Source of the DNA: Planctomycetota bacterium
GTDB taxonomy: Bacteria; Planctomycetota; Planctomycetia; Pirellulales; Pirellulaceae
DNA length: 37,045 nt
Reading direction: 5' to 3'
NCBI GenBank assembly: GCA_026692865.1
Contig: JAPLNI010000054.1
Location: 1 to 37,045 of the forward strand
Of this stretch, positions 26,045 to 35,096 are shown one piece after another. The notes under the pieces were generated by a model, which did not search any database, was not told where the DNA came from, and saw only the letters and a list, made by a program, of their open reading frames with translations. Both the position numbers and the translations under genes were made by a program. How positions within the stretch are numbered: the stretch's first letter is position 1; the number at the start of each line of letters is the position of its first letter.

Positions 26045-27714
26045 TATCGAATTCCCTTGAGGTTACCAAGTAGTGGCCGGGACTTATTCAAGGCAATAGC
26101 TCGTAACTCTTCAAACATTTGACGTTGATGAGCGATCTGAGTGGCTGGTATCGGATCTAGTGATTTCGATAGTACTTGGACTTGGAACAATAGCGAGTTG
26201 TTCAAGTCTTTGGGTGGACTCAAAACATCCAAGAAAGTCAAAGGCCGCTCAACTGGGCCGCCTTCGATTGGTCCATCATAGCTATATGGTTCACCGTCCT
26301 CGTTGAAGAACCCAAAGTGCAAACAACCAAATTCATTCTGATCATTTGACATCAGGACCTGGAAGTATTTCCACTCTAAAGGATTTCCGGACAAGTCGCG
26401 GTCAATTTTTTGGATCTCACTTACTGTCCAGCCAGCGCTCTGGTAACAAATCCAAAGGGCATGCCAATCACGAAACACAAAGTCAAGCGATACAATTTGG
26501 TTACCGCTGTCCCCTTGATATGTCCAAACGTGCGAATGTTGTCCAAACATATTACGTTCGGTTCGCGTCTCTGCCGAAAAACCAACTCGGGATTGACCTA
26601 AAACAACTCTTGGCAAATCGTTTTCGCTGAGAAACTTATCGGCGATGTCTTTAGAAATCGAAGGCATCCTAGCGCGAAAGTGGTTGTAAATTCCAAGCGC
26701 GCCAGCAGGCATCAGTAACACACCGATTAATGGGAGAATCAACCAATACCTAGAAAGCATCATCCCCATCGTCTTATCTCCTACGACTGTCGGACAGGTA
26801 ACTCGGTGCGAACGAGTAGCGAGTTCCGGTGAAAAAAACCGAAGTTGAAGATAAACAAGAAGCTGCACCGAACTCCAATGCGCCCAAGCAGCCACAATAA
26901 ATACAACCAAACCGAGCACCGTATGGGAAGTTCCTGTCGAAAGATCGATCCCAAATATTTCCAGTCCAACCACAATCGAATATATCCGAAGTAAGTTTCC
27001 AAGAATTGCCCAGATCGGTACGGTTACAATGGTAATGATACTAACTATCAAACCAGTATTACCGACAAGCAGCAGAACTCCGGCAACAGCCATCAGCGCG
27101 TATTGGCTATCAACGCCGCTGCACGCTTCCTCAACGAACAGTTGTTTCGAGGCAATCTCCATCACATTCCCTCGCTTGACGTGAAGAATGTTCGTTGCGT
27201 CCATGAGTCGGCTACAAATTGTCGACGAGAGCGTTTGGAGCGAACGCACCAACTGATGATCCAATCCAAATGGTGGTGGAATGGTAACCACCATCAATCC
27301 ACAGATGCCCAAGACTCGAAGCATCGACATACTCGCGAATTTGCGGTAAGCCCAGAAGAATATCAACAGAACACAAGCGAAATGGGCGAGCCACGGAGAG
27401 ACAATTATCAAGGCAAAGATTGCGATAAGGATCGATGCAACGGCCCCCGTAAACGAGAGCGTCCTTCGGAGGCCTAAGACCAAATGGCCTTCATCCCGTT
27501 TGCCTTCGTTCCAAAAAAACCATGCGGCAGCCCCGAAAGCTAGCGGGAAAAACTGGAGATGCTCTTTCTCCCACAAAAACCAAGACTGCAGATATAGGAG
27601 CGGCGACAAGGTAACTACCGGTAAAATCAATGCGAACATGTCCCATCGATCGATCACAATTCCCCAACCTAAAGGATTTTCGTATGTAGTCAGGTTTGTT
27701 GTGTCGCTACTCAT
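26044..27714 (-). CDS. Exosortase with EpsI-like C-terminal domain (XrtU-like)
   Basis: The 556-residue protein has about eight to ten membrane segments in the first 290 residues, one more near 324-342 and a soluble domain to the end. The exosortase catalytic residues are all present: Cys198 in VEEACSGVDS, Arg243 in GNLLRIYS and His264 in GTSHTVLG. Exosortases are thought to cut and transfer proteins with a C-terminal sorting tail to a carbohydrate or lipid acceptor at the outer face of the inner membrane. The more usual Arg after EACSG is Asp202 here. The C-terminal domain (YQGDSGNQIVSLDFVFRDWH, QSAGWTV) resembles EpsI/DUF3485. No substrate gene with a sorting tail is in the window. It is coupled to the TPR-like gene and lies 32 bases after a glycosyltransferase gene. 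Confidence 0.88.
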   Translation of the reverse strand: MSSDTTNLTTYENPLGWGIVIDRWDMFALILPVVTLSPLLYLQSWFLWEKEHLQFFPLAFGAAAWFFWNEGKRDEGHLVLGLRRTLSFTGAVASILIAIFALIIVSPWLAHFACVLLIFFWAYRKFASMSMLRVLGICGLMVVTIPPPFGLDHQLVRSLQTLSSTICSRLMDATNILHVKRGNVMEIASKQLFVEEACSGVDSQYALMAVAGVLLLVGNTGLIVSIITIVTVPIWAILGNLLRIYSIVVGLEIFGIDLSTGTSHTVLGLVVFIVAAWAHWSSVQLLVYLQLRFFSPELATRSHRVTCPTVVGDKTMGMMLSRYWLILPLIGVLLMPAGALGIYNHFRARMPSISKDIADKFLSENDLPRVVLGQSRVGFSAETRTERNMFGQHSHVWTYQGDSGNQIVSLDFVFRDWHALWICYQSAGWTVSEIQKIDRDLSGNPLEWKYFQVLMSNDQNEFGCLHFGFFNEDGEPYSYDGPIEGGPVERPLTFLDVLSPPKDLNNSLLFQVQVLSKSLDPIPATQIAHQRQMFEELRAIALNKSRPLLGNLKGIR

Positions 27715-27746
27715 AAAACGGCCGAATCACATGGTCTTTCAATCGG

Positions 27747-28577
27747 TTATGAATGAATCGAATTCTGTGTCATTTTATAGCGATTTTCGCAGGCTTTGAC
27801 ATCAATCATCAATTCATATGAAGCCCGCATTTGGCTGTAGTAATAACCTGGAACACCGTCAAGAAAACCGAGTCGAAAAAAATACAGGTAGAAGAACAGA
27901 AGGAAAGGGCGTCCGGGGACTTTATACGCAAGTTGCTTAATTGCTTTACGTCGAAGATTGGCGTCTTTACTGAATATCTGCTTCCAGTTTATCGATTGAC
28001 GAGATTCACTCGCCAAATCCTGCGCCTCAAACGAACTGTAACTGTTGTGCCTCTCAAACCAATGCGATACTCCATGACTGAAAGGATAATGCAATATATG
28101 GCCTTCGATTGGTAGTGTGTCGCCATCGACAATCGCGACAGGATTTACAAGCCTTTCGTATCGGATTTTATCTGGTCGAAAGACACGAACTAACCACGTC
28201 GGATAAAGTTGGGACCGACGAAGCCATTTGCCCATAAAGAAGTCTTTTCGCTTGACGCGAAAGGCAGAAGCCTTGCTGTGTGCCGTACACTCACGCATAA
28301 CAGCCTCCTTAAGTTCTGAGTCACATGCTTCATCCGCATCGACGTACAAGACCCAAGGGTTCTTAAAAGCGATGTTTTTTACTGCCCAGTTTTGATGTGA
28401 TGACCAGTTGTCAAACTTTCGTGAAACAATCCGGGCGCCTAAGCTCGATGCAATCTCTGTCGTGGAGTCGGTGCTCTCAGAGTCATAAACAACCACGTCG
28501 TCGCTCCAATTGACCGACGAAATGGCATTCTTAATGTTCGCCGCTTCATTTTTTGTAAGGATAAGTACTGAAAGCAT
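27747..28577 (-). CDS. Family 2 glycosyltransferase (WaaE/KdtX-like)
   Basis: The 276-residue protein starts MLSVLILTKNEAANIKNAI and has the short GT-A motifs VVVYDSESTDSTTEIA (28-43), HQNWAVKNI (61-69) and the metal-binding DADE at 80-83. It then has FRVKRKDFFMGKWLRRS and the C-terminal FRLGFLDGVPGYYYSQMRA. This combination is characteristic of the WaaE/KdtX group, some of which add glucose to the lipopolysaccharide core. Here, inside an exopolysaccharide locus, the acceptor is unknown. The neighbouring methyltransferase gene ends 32 bases upstream and the exosortase starts 32 bases downstream, so they probably share one transcript. Confidence 0.92.
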   Translation of the reverse strand: MLSVLILTKNEAANIKNAISSVNWSDDVVVYDSESTDSTTEIASSLGARIVSRKFDNWSSHQNWAVKNIAFKNPWVLYVDADEACDSELKEAVMRECTAHSKASAFRVKRKDFFMGKWLRRSQLYPTWLVRVFRPDKIRYERLVNPVAIVDGDTLPIEGHILHYPFSHGVSHWFERHNSYSSFEAQDLASESRQSINWKQIFSKDANLRRKAIKQLAYKVPGRPFLLFFYLYFFRLGFLDGVPGYYYSQMRASYELMIDVKACENRYKMTQNSIHS

Positions 28578-28609
28578 TCTTGTCTTTATTCCAAGCGTAA
28601 CAAGTTAAA

Positions 28610-29282
28610 TTAGTCTTTATGGGAGACAGCAATCATGGACCTTGCAAGCGCCGGGATCCGACCGACCCGATAAAACCGAACCCTTTGAAACCCTGCTTCT
28701 TCGAGTAAAACTTTTAAAGTATTTATGGACCAGAATTTATTATGACCGTGAGGCCATAATGCGGTGAAGTGGGGGTCAAAATGGCCAGCGAGGGCAATCG
28801 CTAGATTCTTAAAGTACCCGTGGTAGGGTGTTGATACGACTGCGATCCCCCCCCGGTTCTACAAGACTTGAAAGGGTCCTTGCGTAATGCCTAGGGTCAT
28901 AAACGTGTTCGACAACCTCAAGACTAACGACGACTGGGAAACTCCCAAAAGTTGACTGAAGATCATCGTAAGCCGATCCAACTCGTAGATCTGCATTCTT
29001 GAGATGCGACTGAGCCTGGGAGATTCCTTCAACCGAAGGGTCAACGCCCGACACAGAATAGCCAAGTTGTGACATCTCAAATGCGATAGAACCATTGCCG
29101 CATCCAAGGTCAAATATTCGCTTCTCATTCAAATCGGTTCTAGATTGAAAATAAGCCTTTGTAATATCCGAAACTTTTGGCCACAGAAACTGGTGCGCAT
29201 GTGATAGTTCGTTGGATTCATAGCAATAACCAGATATATCAGAACTTGTCTTCAATGAATCGCCCTTTCGGTTAGGTGTCAA
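28610..29282 (-). pseudogene. SAM-dependent methyltransferase, frameshifted in a G8 tract
   Basis: The first part reads as a class I methyltransferase: SGYCYESNELSHAHQFLWPK, the SAM-binding DLGCGNG (58-64), Asp81 in VSGVDPS and VVVSLEVVEHVYDP. At eight G residues (28847-28854, shown as C on the plus strand) the frame breaks after EPGG, and the uninterrupted frame would end after about 12 more residues. With seven G, the frame continues with IAVVSTPYHGYFKNLA, then WPHGHNKFWSINTLKVLLEE and a stop at 28612-28610, giving about 223 residues, a normal length for the family. The C-terminal continuation is coherent protein, so this is one gene with a single-base insertion. It could be phase variation, a true mutation or a sequencing error. 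The only available start is TTG at 29282 or another TTG ten codons later. Confidence 0.88.
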
Positions 29283-29340
29283 GATCGCATAAACAACAGA
29301 GGTAAGCCGAGTACTACGTGATTACTCAGGTATCATAAGA

Positions 29341-29886
29341 TTAATTTTTGAAAACCCGAATTCCAATGACTTTCGCTGGGTTCCCACCAACGATCTGAAA
29401 AGAAAGTACATCTCGAAAAACAGATGCCCTTGCCCCGACTACTGCCCCATTCATTACATGCACATCAGGACCGATGAAGGAATCCGCACAGATCCAAACA
29501 TCGTCACCTATTCTTATTGAAGATCTAATCAATGGCAATGATGGATCTGTATGGTCATGAGTGCCCGCGCACAAGTGAGATTTATGTGATATTGTTGATC
29601 GGGAGCCAATCACGACGGGACCAAGGTTGTAAATTAAGCAACTCGCACCGATTGCGGAATATTCACCGATCTCGAGATTCCAAGGGAAGTAAATATCTGC
29701 ACTTGGATCGATGTTCGTCTCCCGGCCAATTTTTGCACCAAACACTCTCAAAATTCCTCGACGAATGCCAAAAAATGGTCTTGGCACAAGCCTGAATCCG
29801 ATTTTTACAATGCCCCAAAGGCACCGAAGAATCTGCTCTTTAACCCCATACTTTCGTCCGACTCGATTGGATTTTATGTCAAGCAT
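29341..29886 (-). CDS. WcaF-like hexapeptide-repeat acetyltransferase
   Basis: The 181-residue protein has a left-handed beta-helix pattern of hexapeptide repeats from about residue 48 to 165, such as IGEYSAIGASCLIYNLGPVV and IGDDVWICADSFIGPDVHV. It also has the WcaF/NodL-type catalytic stretch HLCAGTHDHTDP with His104 and His110. It ends with VVGARASVFRDV and IVGGNPAKVIG, as in this family. Such enzymes use acetyl-CoA to O-acetylate sugars of exopolysaccharides such as colanic acid. The start codon overlaps the end of the upstream glycosyltransferase gene by eight bases, so the two are translationally coupled. The sugar target is unknown. Confidence 0.93.
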   Translation of the reverse strand: MLDIKSNRVGRKYGVKEQILRCLWGIVKIGFRLVPRPFFGIRRGILRVFGAKIGRETNIDPSADIYFPWNLEIGEYSAIGASCLIYNLGPVVIGSRSTISHKSHLCAGTHDHTDPSLPLIRSSIRIGDDVWICADSFIGPDVHVMNGAVVGARASVFRDVLSFQIVGGNPAKVIGIRVFKN

Positions 29887-31033
29887 CCGTGCGAACGAAA
29901 TCTGGTTTCGCCTCTAAATTAAGAATCCATCGGTAGGTCTGGGATAATCGAGATGCGACATCGTCCCACGAGAAATGCCTCTCGACAAGTCGACGCCCCC
30001 TTTCTCCAATAGCGGACTGCTCCGCTTCGGAAATTGAAAAAAATGCTTTGAGGCCCTCTTGAATCGAGTTAACAGTCGGTTCGATCCGAATGGCTGCATC
30101 CTTATCAAATCCTATCTGAAGATTGCAGTGATCCGTCATCAATACTGCAAGCCCCGACTCCCAAGCTTCAAGAACGGCCATTGGTAGCCCCTCGCTGAAC
30201 GAAGGCAGGATGAAACCCCTAGCCTCTTTAAATGCCTGCTTTTTATCTTCGCCAAACTTAGGACCATCGATCGATACAGAATTCGACAAACCTAATGCGT
30301 CCACCAAAGTTCTTAGATATTTCTCGTGTCCACCATCATCCCAGCCGATTATTCGAAGCTTCCAGTCCCCTAAAAATTCCGGAGCAAACAGTTTCCAAGC
30401 TTGGATTAACTGAGCAAGTCCTTTTTTCGGGTGTAGCCTACCGAGAAAGACAACTTCCTTTCTCCGATTGTGTTGCTCACGTGTAGGGTAAATATCAACG
30501 CCATTCGGAATAATAACAGCCGGATTCTTGAATCCCAACCGACGCACATCATTCAGCTCACTTTCGCTTTGAACATGAAAGCAAGTGGCGTTTTTAAATA
30601 ATTGCCTCTCAAAAAGAATCATGGCAAGTTTCTTCTTCCATCCCTTATTTGCTAACGCCCAACGGTCCAACATTCCATGGGGTGAAATTACTACTGGCTT
30701 CTGAAAATCCTTTTGGAGGCGATAAGCAACATACGAAGGAAACAACCAGAGCCCATGTAGATGCAGCACGTCCAATGAAGATTGTTCGGACCTAGCAAAC
30801 CTCATTAAGCTAGGTGAGTTTCGATAGAATTTTGGAAACTCACTTGGAAAAACGCGCGCATCTATATCCTCCCAATCATCTCGATCCTTAGCCCACCGAG
30901 CATCCTGGATCCCAGCCGCTATTGTCTCAATTCCAAACTGCTTTCCATGTTTCGCAAGCGACTTTTGAACCTCGAACACGCCACCAGCAGCGTTAGATAA
31001 AGACGAGCAAAGACTTAATATTTTTATCGACAC
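29879..31033 (-). CDS. Family 4 glycosyltransferase
   Basis: The 384-residue GT-B protein begins SIKILSLCSSLSNAAGGVFE, has VISPHGMLDRWALANKGWKK in the acceptor domain and FLGRLHPKKGLAQLIQAWK (196-214) at the start of the donor domain. The EX7E motif falls at Glu281 and Glu289 (SEGLPMAVLEAW). The start is a GTG two bases after the stop of the preceding gene. The 3' end overlaps the acetyltransferase gene by eight bases. It probably adds one sugar of the repeat unit. Specificity is not readable. Confidence 0.93.
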   Translation of the reverse strand: MSIKILSLCSSLSNAAGGVFEVQKSLAKHGKQFGIETIAAGIQDARWAKDRDDWEDIDARVFPSEFPKFYRNSPSLMRFARSEQSSLDVLHLHGLWLFPSYVAYRLQKDFQKPVVISPHGMLDRWALANKGWKKKLAMILFERQLFKNATCFHVQSESELNDVRRLGFKNPAVIIPNGVDIYPTREQHNRRKEVVFLGRLHPKKGLAQLIQAWKLFAPEFLGDWKLRIIGWDDGGHEKYLRTLVDALGLSNSVSIDGPKFGEDKKQAFKEARGFILPSFSEGLPMAVLEAWESGLAVLMTDHCNLQIGFDKDAAIRIEPTVNSIQEGLKAFFSISEAEQSAIGERGRRLVERHFSWDDVASRLSQTYRWILNLEAKPDFVRTDA

Positions 31034-31035
31034 AG

Positions 31036-32262
31036 TTAGTTGGATATTCGAGAGTAAAGACTAAGAAGGAATGAACTCAACAGACTACCGCGACTAGGTC
31101 CTTTTTGGATGGCCTTACCGCACGCGTCTTCTAAGCCTAGCTGAAAACGTCCAGGCCCCCAAGCTTGAATAGTCCGGTGTCCTTCTTCTGCGATTTTTTT
31201 GCGTGCGGATTCCGACATGCTCGCCATTTGGATCATCGAATCACTAATCGCACCAACATCTAACGGATTAAAGATTAGACCATTAATGTTCGGTTGTATG
31301 AGTTCACGTGCACTGCCACAGCGTTCAGAAACAAGTACCGGTAATCGACTTGCCATAGCCTCGTTAACAACTAACCCCCACTGTTCGACTGTACTTGCAT
31401 GGATCAACGCAGACGCGGCAGCATAGTATTTTGGAATCTGAGAGTATTGAGCGAATCCTGGAAGATGTACCATGCTACTAAGCTGGAGTTCTGCAATCTT
31501 GCACTCGATCGTCGCTCGCAAATCCCCATCGCCTAAAAGCACTAAATGCCACGGACTATCCACCGATGATTTCGCATATTCTGCGTAAGCTTCCAGAAGG
31601 CGGATCAAGTTCTTCTTTTCAATGAATCGGCATGTCGCGAGGAAAAACTTTTTCGGAAGCTCATGAGCAACTCCAAAATCGATATTCGAACTTCGAATCT
31701 CGTCAACGCAGCGAGTGAAGTAGTCGTTGTCGACCGCATCATACCCAAGAAAAATGGAATCGCTGCGCATCCCCAACGATTCGAGATACGCTCTGTGTGT
31801 CTGACCGCCAACAAGTCCTGCCGAGCAGCTTTCGAGGATTTTGCTCTTTACCCATTCGGTAATCGGGTTTCGCCGACAATCATCCGCTTGACTCTCAGAC
31901 ATCACTACGGCAGGGACTCGATGGGCTAAGGACCACTTCAGAACACTTAAAGAGACCCTATCGGCCCACCCAGCGACAACAACGACATCAGGTTTCAACT
32001 CCGTAAGTGCTTGCTTAACCCGACTCTTCAATTCCGCAAACCCAAACTGCGTAACATCTCCTTGAGAAACCAGTGTACGTTTTTGGATGTTTGACTCGCA
32101 CGAGTTTAGCCAATTGGTGTCTCTGCTAACTGTGCTACATTCCAATGCGACGAGTTCAAAGTTGGGACTGATACTTCTCAAACGCGCTGCATGATAGGGA
32201 CCGATAAAATCGAAGACAATCAAAATCCGCTTTCGCGGTACCTCGGACGAAGACTCACGCAT
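31036..32262 (-). CDS. Family 4 glycosyltransferase
   Basis: The 408-residue GT-B protein opens with RILIVFDFIGPYHAARL and has PDVVVVAGWADRVSL, the acceptor-domain SESQADDCRRNPITEWVKSK, and FFLATCRFIEKKNLIRLLEA (206-225) in the donor domain. EX7E is at Glu293 and Glu301 (TVEQWGLVVNEAM), followed by a well-conserved SERCGSARELI. The gene is in a tight minus-strand series, with its stop two bases from the next start. It is only weakly similar to the other family 4 members here. The donor sugar cannot be assigned. Confidence 0.92.
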   Translation of the reverse strand: MRESSSEVPRKRILIVFDFIGPYHAARLRSISPNFELVALECSTVSRDTNWLNSCESNIQKRTLVSQGDVTQFGFAELKSRVKQALTELKPDVVVVAGWADRVSLSVLKWSLAHRVPAVVMSESQADDCRRNPITEWVKSKILESCSAGLVGGQTHRAYLESLGMRSDSIFLGYDAVDNDYFTRCVDEIRSSNIDFGVAHELPKKFFLATCRFIEKKNLIRLLEAYAEYAKSSVDSPWHLVLLGDGDLRATIECKIAELQLSSMVHLPGFAQYSQIPKYYAAASALIHASTVEQWGLVVNEAMASRLPVLVSERCGSARELIQPNINGLIFNPLDVGAISDSMIQMASMSESARKKIAEEGHRTIQAWGPGRFQLGLEDACGKAIQKGPSRGSLLSSFLLSLYSRISN

Positions 32263-32320
32263 ACGAAACGCCTATGTACCAGAAAAATCTATAATACTAA
32301 TGTTCAACTAAAAGCGCCCG

Positions 32321-33565
32321 CTAGCTTACTACTGCCTCTTCAGAAATAGTGCCGGTCGTTTCATCAAAAACACCGGACAATAGTCGATTATCATATGCGG
32401 CGGTATCGATAAACGCGCGCCTTTGAAACGCAGCAGCCGACATCTCCTTCAACACGTTTCGAGAATTGTTTAGATAGAGGAGGCGATCAACCATGGATGC
32501 AACACAACCGATGGGAATCAAAAACCCGTCCTTCCCGTCTTTGACGATACTGCCGGTGTTTGGAGTACATATTACTGGTATGCCCATGATCAACGCTTCG
32601 TAGGTTACCATGGCAGAACCTTCGCAGAGCGATGGAAGCAGAAACACATCCGCCCATGAGAAATGATCTTGAATAGCAGATCGAGGACATTGGCCGATAA
32701 CTTCAACATTCTCTGGCACGCGATTTCGAATGGACAAAGGTAGCGAGCCTGGGCCAACTAGCCTAAATGTTGCGCTGTCAGAAAGCTCCTTAGCAGCGTT
32801 TAAAATCAGATGTGTTCCCTTTCGTAGCCCGAGTGAGCCGACCGTGAGAACGCGTAGTCTACGATCAGCCCCCACCGGCTTTCGATCTAGCGATGGGGTA
32901 AAGCTATTGGTCCGAATTCCGTAAGGAACCACCACACACTTATCGACAGGACCACCAACGGATCGGATGCCGTCTGCGACGAACTGCGATCCACATATGA
33001 TTCGATCAGCTAACTCCCATTCTTGTAACTCGCGATCCACAATTCCGGATGAATAGTAGTCACCCAAATCAACCGCCCAATCTGGCTCACGTCCGCAATA
33101 CTCTTTGAGAATAGATTGAACAACGGCACCAGGTGCAATTGTTTGTTCGAGTACTAGTCGAATTCCACGAGACTTACCTGCGCGAAACAGTTCCAAGCAC
33201 TCTGTGTTCATCGCATAAATCGTTTTAGCGTTATTGGGAATCCGCTTCGAAACAAAACTTGCAAATCGACTCCCAAATTCAACGTACAACTTAAGCTTTT
33301 GAGTCTCCGATCGAGCTCTGGCGAGAGCCATAACATACTGCACACCGAGCCATGTATCCGCCCTGATCTTACTTGGCGGGACATTCTCGGGCATTCTGCC
33401 TACCAACCGTTTAACGGCGTTGGGCTGCAGTGACTTTGGGATTTGTCTCAGCAGCGATGGAAACCCTACAGCAGAACAAGAATCGGTAAACAACGCAAGC
33501 AAATCCCCGCTTCGTTGCAAACCGTTTGCAACAGCATAATGCCCACGCGCTCCAAGCTGACACAC
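32321..33565 (-). CDS. Family 4-type glycosyltransferase, start uncertain
   Basis: The protein read from the GTG at 33565 has 414 residues. The donor domain has LTVGSLGLRKGTHLILNAAK (240-259) and EX7E at Glu315 and Glu323 (CEGSAMVTYEALIMGIP). The stretch ADRIICGSQFVADGI and the donor domain match the transferase at 22858-24141. From this GTG the protein begins CQLGARGHYAV and lacks the first strand expected of the family. In-frame codons just upstream read NNTTIV, and the only candidate further up is ATC at 33583, six bases after a seven-G tract. So the start is either the GTG, a rare ATC or a mutated ATG. Confidence 0.87.
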   Translation of the reverse strand: MCQLGARGHYAVANGLQRSGDLLALFTDSCSAVGFPSLLRQIPKSLQPNAVKRLVGRMPENVPPSKIRADTWLGVQYVMALARARSETQKLKLYVEFGSRFASFVSKRIPNNAKTIYAMNTECLELFRAGKSRGIRLVLEQTIAPGAVVQSILKEYCGREPDWAVDLGDYYSSGIVDRELQEWELADRIICGSQFVADGIRSVGGPVDKCVVVPYGIRTNSFTPSLDRKPVGADRRLRVLTVGSLGLRKGTHLILNAAKELSDSATFRLVGPGSLPLSIRNRVPENVEVIGQCPRSAIQDHFSWADVFLLPSLCEGSAMVTYEALIMGIPVICTPNTGSIVKDGKDGFLIPIGCVASMVDRLLYLNNSRNVLKEMSAAAFQRRAFIDTAAYDNRLLSGVFDETTGTISEEAVVS

Positions 33566-34063
33566 GATTGTAGTGTTATTGATAAATCGCCCCCCCAGAA
33601 CTAAATTAATGTCTTCGTGTCATTTCAAAAGCTTTTGAAGATCATCGATCAACATCGCACTGAAACGCACATCGAGACAAATCGACTAATGCGACTCTCC
33701 CAATGAAGGAATTGAAAACATTTGAACTAGACAAATGAACGAATTTCTACATCTCGACAAGCTTTGGAACCCAGAGTCACGGACAAGCCGTGCCGGATTC
33801 AACTCAGTTCAACATTCACCGACAACCTAGCTCCCCCAAACGAAAAATTCTATAAACAATCACACCAATCGATTATCGCTGAGCAACGTTCGTAACAGAC
33901 TCTTGTAAATCATCCCTTACCCTGCAGCAATCGACACTCTCACTGAGTCGAAGTTGGTGAACAAATCCTTTGAGTTATTTGTTGCAGCCCGTAACCTTCA
34001 CGTACCTGATTAACCTCTACCATCAAAATGATGTAGGCGGGACCGTCACCCCTTGCAGAGGGC
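33566..34063. other. Intergenic region within the polysaccharide locus
   Basis: The 498 bases lie between the acyltransferase gene and the next glycosyltransferase on the same strand. I found no gene. There are a seven-C run at 33590-33596 and a small hairpin, CACGG at 33778-33782 with CCGTG at 33788-33792, which might terminate the upstream transcript. The glycosyltransferase run below probably has its own promoter here. Confidence 0.45.
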
Positions 34064-35050
34064 CTAGATTGCTCCGATCCATCTCGCCACTTTTGCAGGG
34101 AGGAGATGTACGCATACGAACATCGAAAAAACCGACAAAAAACATGAAAGCACAAATACCAACAAATCTAGTTGAACACCCGGTGCAACATGCAGTAGTT
34201 GAAATAGATCCTGAAGCCCCTCGACATACAAAACATGAATAAAATAAACACCGAACGATAAGCCGCCAGCGCTTGCTAAAAGCTTTAAAACTACCGGCCA
34301 ACGAACCTCTAAACACGTATTCATCGCCAGCAAAAAGACGCTGACGCCAAATGCGTTTTCGACTGTTAACGATCGACCGACAGTCAAAAGGTATGCAGTA
34401 AAGCCGGCAATAAGCCATACCAATATAAATGGGCGGATCTCAAAAAACCACTTTATGGCCTTATCATCGGACAACCCCAGCAATATGCCGAATACCGCGG
34501 CAGGGAGTGTGTCTATTGAGAGGCGAAGAGTGTAATCTCCATTCAACGGATAGTTCCGCTGGGCGATCTCACAAAGAATAACGGTTGAAACTACAAGTGT
34601 AATGCTTCCGACATAGTTGCGAAGGTGTTCTTTACAATCGCCAAACTTGATCCAATAGGCGATCGTGGAAACGGCCGCGAGGTACGGACAAAACCAAAGG
34701 TGATGAGTAGGCCCCGTCCATAGGATATCGATCCCAAAACTCGGCGGCGAATTTCCCAGAATGGACGCGCCTAGATGCCTAAACCCAATATAAAACAACG
34801 ACCAGAATGCGAAGGGCGTCAGCAGTCTAACCAGCCGTTGTCGAGATTCCTTAAAAAAAGTCCCGGTCTTTTTAGATCTGATGAGCAAGAAAAGGCTACT
34901 AACAGAGAAGAAGGGTACGGCAAATCTACCGAGCTGCCCAATCGACCCTACGTGGCTAATACTCACCGTATGGATCCAAATGATCCCGATGCAACCAATC
35001 GTCCGCGCCAAATCCAACCCGATGTATCGTGTTTTTCTCACGTTGCTCAT
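34064..35050 (-). CDS. Acyltransferase 3 family membrane protein
   Basis: The 328-residue protein has about ten membrane segments and the N-terminal pattern of acyltransferase 3 (OatA/WecH-type): YIGLDLARTIGCIGIIWIHT, with a histidine at the end of the first segment. RLLTPFAFWSLFYIGF and THHLWFCPYLAAV follow, the latter being the usual second conserved block. The C-terminus contains LSFGVYFIHVLYVEGLQDLF. Such proteins transfer acetyl or other acyl groups from the cytoplasm to sugars on the outer side of the membrane. It lies between the polymerase gene (46 bases upstream) and a 498-base gap. The substrate is most likely the polysaccharide made by this locus. Confidence 0.88.
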   Translation of the reverse strand: MSNVRKTRYIGLDLARTIGCIGIIWIHTVSISHVGSIGQLGRFAVPFFSVSSLFLLIRSKKTGTFFKESRQRLVRLLTPFAFWSLFYIGFRHLGASILGNSPPSFGIDILWTGPTHHLWFCPYLAAVSTIAYWIKFGDCKEHLRNYVGSITLVVSTVILCEIAQRNYPLNGDYTLRLSIDTLPAAVFGILLGLSDDKAIKWFFEIRPFILVWLIAGFTAYLLTVGRSLTVENAFGVSVFLLAMNTCLEVRWPVVLKLLASAGGLSFGVYFIHVLYVEGLQDLFQLLHVAPGVQLDLLVFVLSCFLSVFSMFVCVHLLPAKVARWIGAI

Positions 35051-35096
35051 TTAAAGCAGAAGCAAACCAAGCTGTGTATTTCAACTTTGAAAGATT

